A stretch of 10,570 nt of DNA from CAZMFZ01 sp964565665 (GTDB lineage Bacteria > Bacteroidota > Bacteroidia > Cytophagales > UBA9547), in contig CAZMFZ010000121.1 in NCBI GenBank assembly GCA_964565665.1, positions 1-10,570 of the forward strand, read 5' to 3'. The translations under genes and the position numbers were made by a program. How positions within the stretch are numbered: the first letter of the stretch is position 1; each line of letters begins with the position of its first letter. The notes beneath the pieces were generated by a model, which saw only the letters and a program-made list of their open reading frames with translations, ran no database searches and was not told the DNA's origin. Below are positions 7,637-10,570 of the stretch, piece after piece.

Positions 7637-7773
7637 ATGCTACCTAAAATAGTCGAAACAAAGAAAAATGGTACCAAACTATATCTGATAAATGGCTGAA
7701 GGAAGACAATATTGGAAATAAAGGATTTGTATTGGACTATAAAAAGTTCAAGGGTACAATCAAACATGCTTAA
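7637..7773 (+). pseudogene. Antitoxin-like small gene with frameshift
   Basis: From the ATG at 7637 the frame reads MLPKIVETKKNGTKLYLI and soon stops at TGA (7697-7699). A different frame continues at about 7690 as DKWLKEDNIGNKGFVLDYKK and FKGTIKHA, ending at TAA 7771-7773. Loss of one base near 7685-7692 explains this; repaired, the product would be about 45 residues, or 51 from the in-frame ATG at 7619. Its stop overlaps the PIN-domain gene start by eight bases (ATGCTTAA, 7766-7773), the arrangement typical of translationally coupled antitoxin-toxin pairs. The protein is not a confident match to a named antitoxin family, so the antitoxin role rests on size, position and overlap. Confidence 0.5.
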
Positions 7774-8156
7774 ATATATAATTGATACCCACCATATCAA
7801 TTTTTTATTTTTTCCAAAAAAGCAAACTCAGTAGTGAACAATTAATGGCAATTGAAAATGAACAAAGCCAAATCTTCGTAAGCGAGATTAGTTTTTTTGA
7901 GATTGCTACTTTAATAAGGCTAAAAAAGATAGATTTAGGAATAACTATAAGCGTTTTGTATCATCTAGTTGAGCAATCTGGTTTTAAAATATTAAAATTC
8001 AGAGCAGAAGAACTTGATATGCTCTCTACTACTATGCCTATAAAAGGGCATAAAGATCCTGTTTATTTATATCTGATATGCCAAACCGTTATAAATCAAT
8101 TCCAAATAGTTGCCAATGATAGAAGCATATTGAACTATTTTGTAGATAATGAATGA
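7766..8156 (+). pseudogene. PIN-domain (VapC-like) toxin, frameshifted and missing a catalytic acid
   Basis: VapC-like PIN toxins are metal-dependent RNases. The ATG at 7766 gives MLKYIIDTH, the canonical PIN N-terminus with the first catalytic Asp, but this frame stops at TAG (7832-7834). The rest is in the next frame from about 7800: KLSSEQLMAIENEQSQIFVS, EISFFEIATL with the second acid (Glu), GHKDPVYLYLICQTV, and VANDRSILNYF with the last Asp. One extra base, most likely in the T tracts at 7801-7806 or 7808-7813, accounts for the shift. Repaired, it would be 129 residues, a normal length. In the usual H-x-DPFDRxLIxQ motif the second Asp and the Arg are here Tyr and Leu (DPVYLYLICQ), so even a corrected protein would lack an active-site acid. 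Both changes point to a dead toxin. Confidence 0.8.
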
Positions 8157-8221
8157 AAATCACAATTGTTATATCTTAAAACAAGATTACAAGAAATAAA
8201 TTTCGCCAACTAATTAGTACA

Positions 8222-8938
8222 ATGACCAAACCACCTTTTATCAAAGACAAAACAACAGAAACAGCAAATATATTTGAATCTCTGGGCGGCAAATTCATTG
8301 CAAAACCTCAAGAATTGGGCAAGAAAATCAGAAAACTAAAAGGATTTATATTTGACTGGGATGGTGTATTTAACGATGGCAGAAAAGGAAGCGGTAAAAC
8401 AAGCGATTTTGCCGAAGCTGATTCTATGGCTTTGCACACTATTCGTTACGCATATTGGCTTAAAAATGGCGAACTGCCGATTATGGCCATAATTACAGGG
8501 CAAAATAACCAAACTGCTTTTGAATTTGCAGAAAGAGAAAGGCTTAATGCTGTGTTTGCTGGTTATAAAGACAAATTTGAGCCAGTAGAAATGCTTAAAA
8601 AGGAATTTGGATTGAAAAATGATGAACTCGCCTCTACTTTTGATGATATTATCGACTATCCATTGATGGTGAGTACCGCAGTTCGGTTTCTTTGCAAGCG
8701 AGAAGCAAGCCCACTTTTTACAAAATATGTTGTTGAAAAAAAACTTTGCGATTACATTACATATAGCCAACACCCTGATTTTCCAGTACGGGAAATTTCT
8801 GAACTCATCATTGGAATGCTTGGAAACTATGAGGAAATGTTTAGCTCTCGATTTAAGAATAAAGAAAAGTATAAGGTATTTTGGGATTTCCGACAGTCTG
8901 GCAACACCAATATTTATACAAATGACAAGTCATTTTAA
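8222..8938 (+). CDS. KdsC-like HAD-superfamily phosphatase
   Basis: This 238-residue cytoplasmic protein belongs to the HAD superfamily, close to KdsC/YrbI, the phosphatase of 3-deoxy-manno-octulosonate 8-phosphate. Motif I is FIFDWDGVFND with nucleophile Asp45 and acid Asp47. Motif II is ITGQ with Thr92, the motif III lysine is probably Lys118 (YKDKFEP), and motif IV is FDDIIDYPLM with Asp141, Asp142 and Asp145. These mark it as catalytically complete with the C0-type small cap of KdsC. It differs from classical KdsC (about 170-190 residues, FDVDGVLTD, GDDxxD) in having about 37 extra N-terminal residues and a longer C-terminal tail after VREISELIIGMLGNYEE. I believe it is a Bacteroidota-specific paralogue group whose true substrate is uncertain. 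The frame is open, and its stop lies 2 bp from the stop of the convergent exonuclease gene. The start is the ATG at 8222. Confidence 0.82.
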   Translation: MTKPPFIKDKTTETANIFESLGGKFIAKPQELGKKIRKLKGFIFDWDGVFNDGRKGSGKTSDFAEADSMALHTIRYAYWLKNGELPIMAIITGQNNQTAFEFAERERLNAVFAGYKDKFEPVEMLKKEFGLKNDELASTFDDIIDYPLMVSTAVRFLCKREASPLFTKYVVEKKLCDYITYSQHPDFPVREISELIIGMLGNYEEMFSSRFKNKEKYKVFWDFRQSGNTNIYTNDKSF

Positions 8939-8940
8939 TT

Positions 8941-9654
8941 CTAAATCAAGGCAGTATTTTGTTCGGAAATAATTGGCAACTGATTTAGCCGCAAATAAAT
9001 ATTTGCTAAAGTGGCTACATCACGTTTACAATATTCAGCTATACGCTGCAAATCACCGAGTTTATAATAGGTTTCATTCACTTGGCTGCCGTCAATATCG
9101 CTTTTGCTGGTGGGTACATTCAGTACAGCAGCCAAAAGCTCAAGCGAAGTGTAGGCTTTTTTATCGCCAAATCGCCACATTTCCATCGTATCGAAGTGCG
9201 GTATTTCCCAAGGTTTTTTATCTCGCAATTGCAGAATTTTGGGTATTTCTATATCATTTACTAAAAATCTTCTGCATAAAAATGGGAAGTCAAACTCTTT
9301 TCCATTGTGGGCACAAAGAAATTGGTCTTTATTTTTGAATTTTGAATCTAAAAAGGCTTTAAATTCTATAAGTAAATCTTTTTCATTGTCGTGTGCCAAT
9401 GCCTTTGATTTCAAGAAAAGTTGTTTGTTTTCATCTTCATAAATAAAACCTATGCCAATTACAATTACTTTGGCAAACTCTGCATATATAGCAGCCTTGT
9501 CGAAATACGAATCTTCAATTGGAGTATTTTCAGCAACGATGTATTTTGCTTTTTTCTCCCAAAGTGGTTTTAATCGTTCGGGAAGCAAAGAGAAGGAAGC
9601 AAATCCAGAAACCGTTTCAATATCAAGAAATAAAATGTTTTTCAGGTTTTGCAT
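8941..9654 (-). CDS. DEDDy 3'-5' exonuclease, PolB-exonuclease-like
   Basis: This is a 237-residue RNase H-like 3'-5' exonuclease of the stand-alone type related to the proofreading domain of family B DNA polymerases (the predicted PolB-like exonuclease family, Pfam DNA_pol_B_exo2). ExoI is FLDIET with Asp11 and Glu13. ExoII is AHNGKEFDFPFL with Asn117 and Asp122. ExoIII is EYCKRDVATLANIY with Tyr208 and Asp212, the YxxxD spacing of the DEDDy class, so all four metal ligands are present. FDTMEMWRFGDKKAYTSLELL between ExoII and ExoIII is typical of the family. The chosen start is the ATG at 9652-9654, because the first strand begins six residues later; a TTG at 9667-9669 would add only MVLFP. 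Its biological substrate is not established. It shares direction with the upstream gene at 9798-10202 but is separated from it by a terminator-like hairpin, so it probably has its own promoter. Confidence 0.9.
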   Translation of the reverse strand: MQNLKNILFLDIETVSGFASFSLLPERLKPLWEKKAKYIVAENTPIEDSYFDKAAIYAEFAKVIVIGIGFIYEDENKQLFLKSKALAHDNEKDLLIEFKAFLDSKFKNKDQFLCAHNGKEFDFPFLCRRFLVNDIEIPKILQLRDKKPWEIPHFDTMEMWRFGDKKAYTSLELLAAVLNVPTSKSDIDGSQVNETYYKLGDLQRIAEYCKRDVATLANIYLRLNQLPIISEQNTALI

Positions 9655-9771
9655 AGGGAATAATACCAAATAATATTATTGAAACAGAACATTGCACTAG
9701 TAAATATAAAGTCTAGTAATCATACTCTCAAAAAGAGATGCCCCATCATCTTAAAAATAATTAGTTACAAA

Positions 9772-9794
9772 CCCCCCTTCGGGGGATTGGGGGC
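9772..9794 (-). terminator. C/G-rich hairpin, terminator or interspersed palindromic repeat
   Basis: On the plus strand five C (9773-9777) face GGGGG (9781-9785), and a second GGGGG (9789-9793) offers an alternative partner. Read on the minus strand it begins three bases after the TAG of the upstream gene, and TTTG follows the stem, so it can end that transcript. C/G-rich palindromes of this general form recur between genes in many Bacteroidota genomes, so it may also be one copy of a dispersed repeat. The contrast with the AT-rich surroundings is sharp. Confidence 0.6.
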
Positions 9795-9797
9795 TTT

Positions 9798-10202
9798 CTA
9801 TTCATGCAAAATTCCCATTAAGTTCAATGCCTCAATTTTGATGAGATTATCATCAATTATAGATTCAGGAACGAATGTAAATCGCTTGTCGTAAATAGTT
9901 TCGCCAATATAGTAGCTCACCCAAAACTCATTATTTAGTGGGAAAACATCAGGCTGAATAGGCTCTATCAGCATTTGACTTTTAGGCTCTACAAAATCAA
10001 AAGCATGCCGTAGTACAGAAGTTTGTCTGGTTTCTCCTTCTATTTCTCCATAGCCTCGGGATGTTATAAAAAGATTTTCTAGGCCATGTTCGTTATCATT
10101 AATCAAATACACATACCATTCGGGTTGCTGCAACTCGTTCATTTTCCTGACAACAGTAATGTACACTCCAGTAACTATTGGAATAGCAATGTCTTTCTTC
10201 AT
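9798..10202 (-). CDS. Conserved Bacteroidota protein of unknown function
   Basis: This 134-residue soluble protein has no signal peptide or membrane helix. It starts MKKDIAIPIVTGVYITVVRK and continues WYVYLINDNEHGLENLFITS, RGYGEIEGETRQTSVLRHAF, then VFPLNNEFWVSYYIGETIYDKRFTFVP, ending GILHE. I recall this small protein with the MKKDI-IP opening, the Y-I-N/D phrase and the LNNEFWV/FV phrase as common in Bacteroidota. It is sometimes labelled phenylalanyl-tRNA synthetase subunit alpha in databases, but nothing in the sequence resembles a synthetase, so that name should not be used. The predicted secondary structure is mainly beta strand. The start is the ATG at 10200-10202; a TTG further upstream (10257-10259) would add a basic, unrelated-looking N-terminus through a hairpin. 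A C/G-rich hairpin follows its stop. Confidence 0.75.
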   Translation of the reverse strand: MKKDIAIPIVTGVYITVVRKMNELQQPEWYVYLINDNEHGLENLFITSRGYGEIEGETRQTSVLRHAFDFVEPKSQMLIEPIQPDVFPLNNEFWVSYYIGETIYDKRFTFVPESIIDDNLIKIEALNLMGILHE

Positions 10203-10279
10203 AAAATAAAAAGCCCTCAGCCTCGAAGGGAGCGATTGTTGTTTCCTAATTCTTGACAATAGGGTTTGGCTTTAGGAAA
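10203..10279 (-). promoter_or_regulatory. Possible structured leader or terminator in front of the conserved small gene
   Basis: On the minus strand TTTCCTAA (10279-10272) pairs perfectly with TTAGGAAA (10249-10242) across a 22-base loop. A second hairpin, CCCT (10230-10227) with AGGG (10217-10214), is followed by TTTTTATTTT ending directly at the ATG at 10202. This could be an attenuator-like leader or a terminator of upstream transcription. I do not recognise a known riboswitch or RNA family. The remaining stretch, 10280-10368, shows nothing else I can support. Confidence 0.3.
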
Positions 10280-10368
10280 TCAATATTATTTCGCACTTAA
10301 AATTGCTATCCTTCCCAAAACATAAATTAATGCTATCCCGCAAATAAAAACCATTATTTAGGCTACTA

Positions 10369-10500
10369 TCATAATTTCTTAAGTTCTATTATTTTCAAAT
10401 AGGAATTCAATGCCCAATATAATGTGATAAACATTGAAATACCCACAATTATCAACATACATTGAAAGAGGATGCTTTCCTCTAATGTTGTAAACGTCAA
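10369..10500 (-). CDS. Short membrane reading frame, or C-terminus of a frameshifted gene
   Basis: From a TTG at 10498-10500 this frame gives 43 residues with one strong transmembrane segment (ILFQCMLIIVGISMFITLYW) and a lysine-containing end (IIELKKL) before TGA at 10369-10371. There is no ATG before the helix. The same frame is open a little further upstream (GAGLGFILTF) before meeting a TGA. It may be a tiny membrane protein, or the end of the gene cut by the right edge if that gene has lost one G in the CCCC tract at 10513-10516. No function is recognised. Confidence 0.3.
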   Translation of the reverse strand: MTFTTLEESILFQCMLIIVGISMFITLYWALNSYLKIIELKKL

Positions 10501-10508
10501 AATAAAAC

Positions 10509-10570
10509 CTAGCCCCGCTCCTGTAATTCAGCATTCAACAAGTCTTTACGCTCCCATATATATTCTATAG
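10509..10570 (-). CDS. C-terminal fragment of a reading frame extending past the right edge
   Basis: Only 19 residues and the stop are visible (IEYIWERKDLLNAELQERG, then TAG at 10509-10511). The charged, codon-like character suggests real coding, but the piece is too short to identify. One added base in the four-G tract would join it to the downstream membrane frame as ...QERGLGFILTF..., so it could belong to one frameshifted gene. Confidence 0.35.
   Translation of the reverse strand, partial: IEYIWERKDLLNAELQERG

Noticed and set aside
7782..8156. PIN protein beginning at TTG 7782 as an intact 124-residue toxin
   Set aside because: That start omits the catalytic IIDTH segment, which is present just upstream in another frame from ATG 7766, so a frameshift is the better reading.
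8336..8773. 145-codon minus-strand frame opposite the HAD phosphatase
   Set aside because: It is the shadow of an intact HAD gene with all catalytic motifs; the opposite product is Phe/Lys/Cys-rich and unrecognisable.
9655..9669. Upstream TTG start for the exonuclease
   Set aside because: It adds only five residues, and the ATG at 9654 fits the family N-terminus.
10203..10259. Upstream TTG start for the conserved small protein
   Set aside because: The added residues are basic and unlike the family, and the segment is occupied by hairpins and a T run.

Overview
The window comes from an AT-rich member of the Bacteroidota, most like the Sphingobacteriales/Chitinophagales/Saprospirales side of the phylum. 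This is inferred from protein style (TrxB with CAVC, a one-chain double ABC ATPase, a PolB-exonuclease-like DEDDy nuclease, a lineage-specific KdsC-like phosphatase), from several TAnnTTTG-type -7 boxes close to start codons, and from the lack of clear Shine-Dalgarno sequences. No rRNA, tRNA, CRISPR array, insertion sequence or origin was seen.

Layout, left to right. Positions 1-653 (-) hold the N-terminal two thirds of thioredoxin reductase. Positions 766-1296 (-) encode a small XRE-type helix-turn-helix protein. Its divergent intergenic region carries six GTTAT/ATAAC half-sites that form three pairs with identical 24-bp spacing. Next is a peptide-type ABC transporter ATPase with two nucleotide-binding domains in one chain (1539-3392, +), whose -7 box is nearly on top of the start codon. 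Positions 3462-5104 (+) are a gene graveyard: a RhuM-family gene broken by two stops and one frameshift, then a six-helix membrane protein gene broken by one frameshift and one stop. An alpha/beta hydrolase (5160-5927, -) is divergent from guaA (5990-7519, +), with a 7-bp tandem repeat between them.

Downstream of guaA lies a decayed type II toxin-antitoxin pair (7637-8156, +). Both genes are frameshifted, and the PIN-domain toxin has also lost an active-site acid. An intact KdsC-like HAD phosphatase (8222-8938, +) converges on a DEDDy 3'-5' exonuclease (8941-9654, -). A conserved Bacteroidota protein of unknown role (9798-10202, -) follows, ending at a C/G-rich palindromic terminator or repeat and preceded by a possible structured leader. 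The right edge holds the end of one minus-strand reading frame and a short membrane frame that may be two genes or one frameshifted gene.

The intact genes do not form one pathway; they are mostly single housekeeping or lineage-conserved functions (redox, peptide uptake, purine synthesis, nucleic-acid processing). The clearest theme is accessory genes (RhuM, membrane protein, toxin-antitoxin) that have been inactivated while the neighbouring housekeeping genes remain open. I do not see a convincing new multi-gene system. The most unusual signal is the evenly spaced GTTAT...ATAAC array at 1380-1467.
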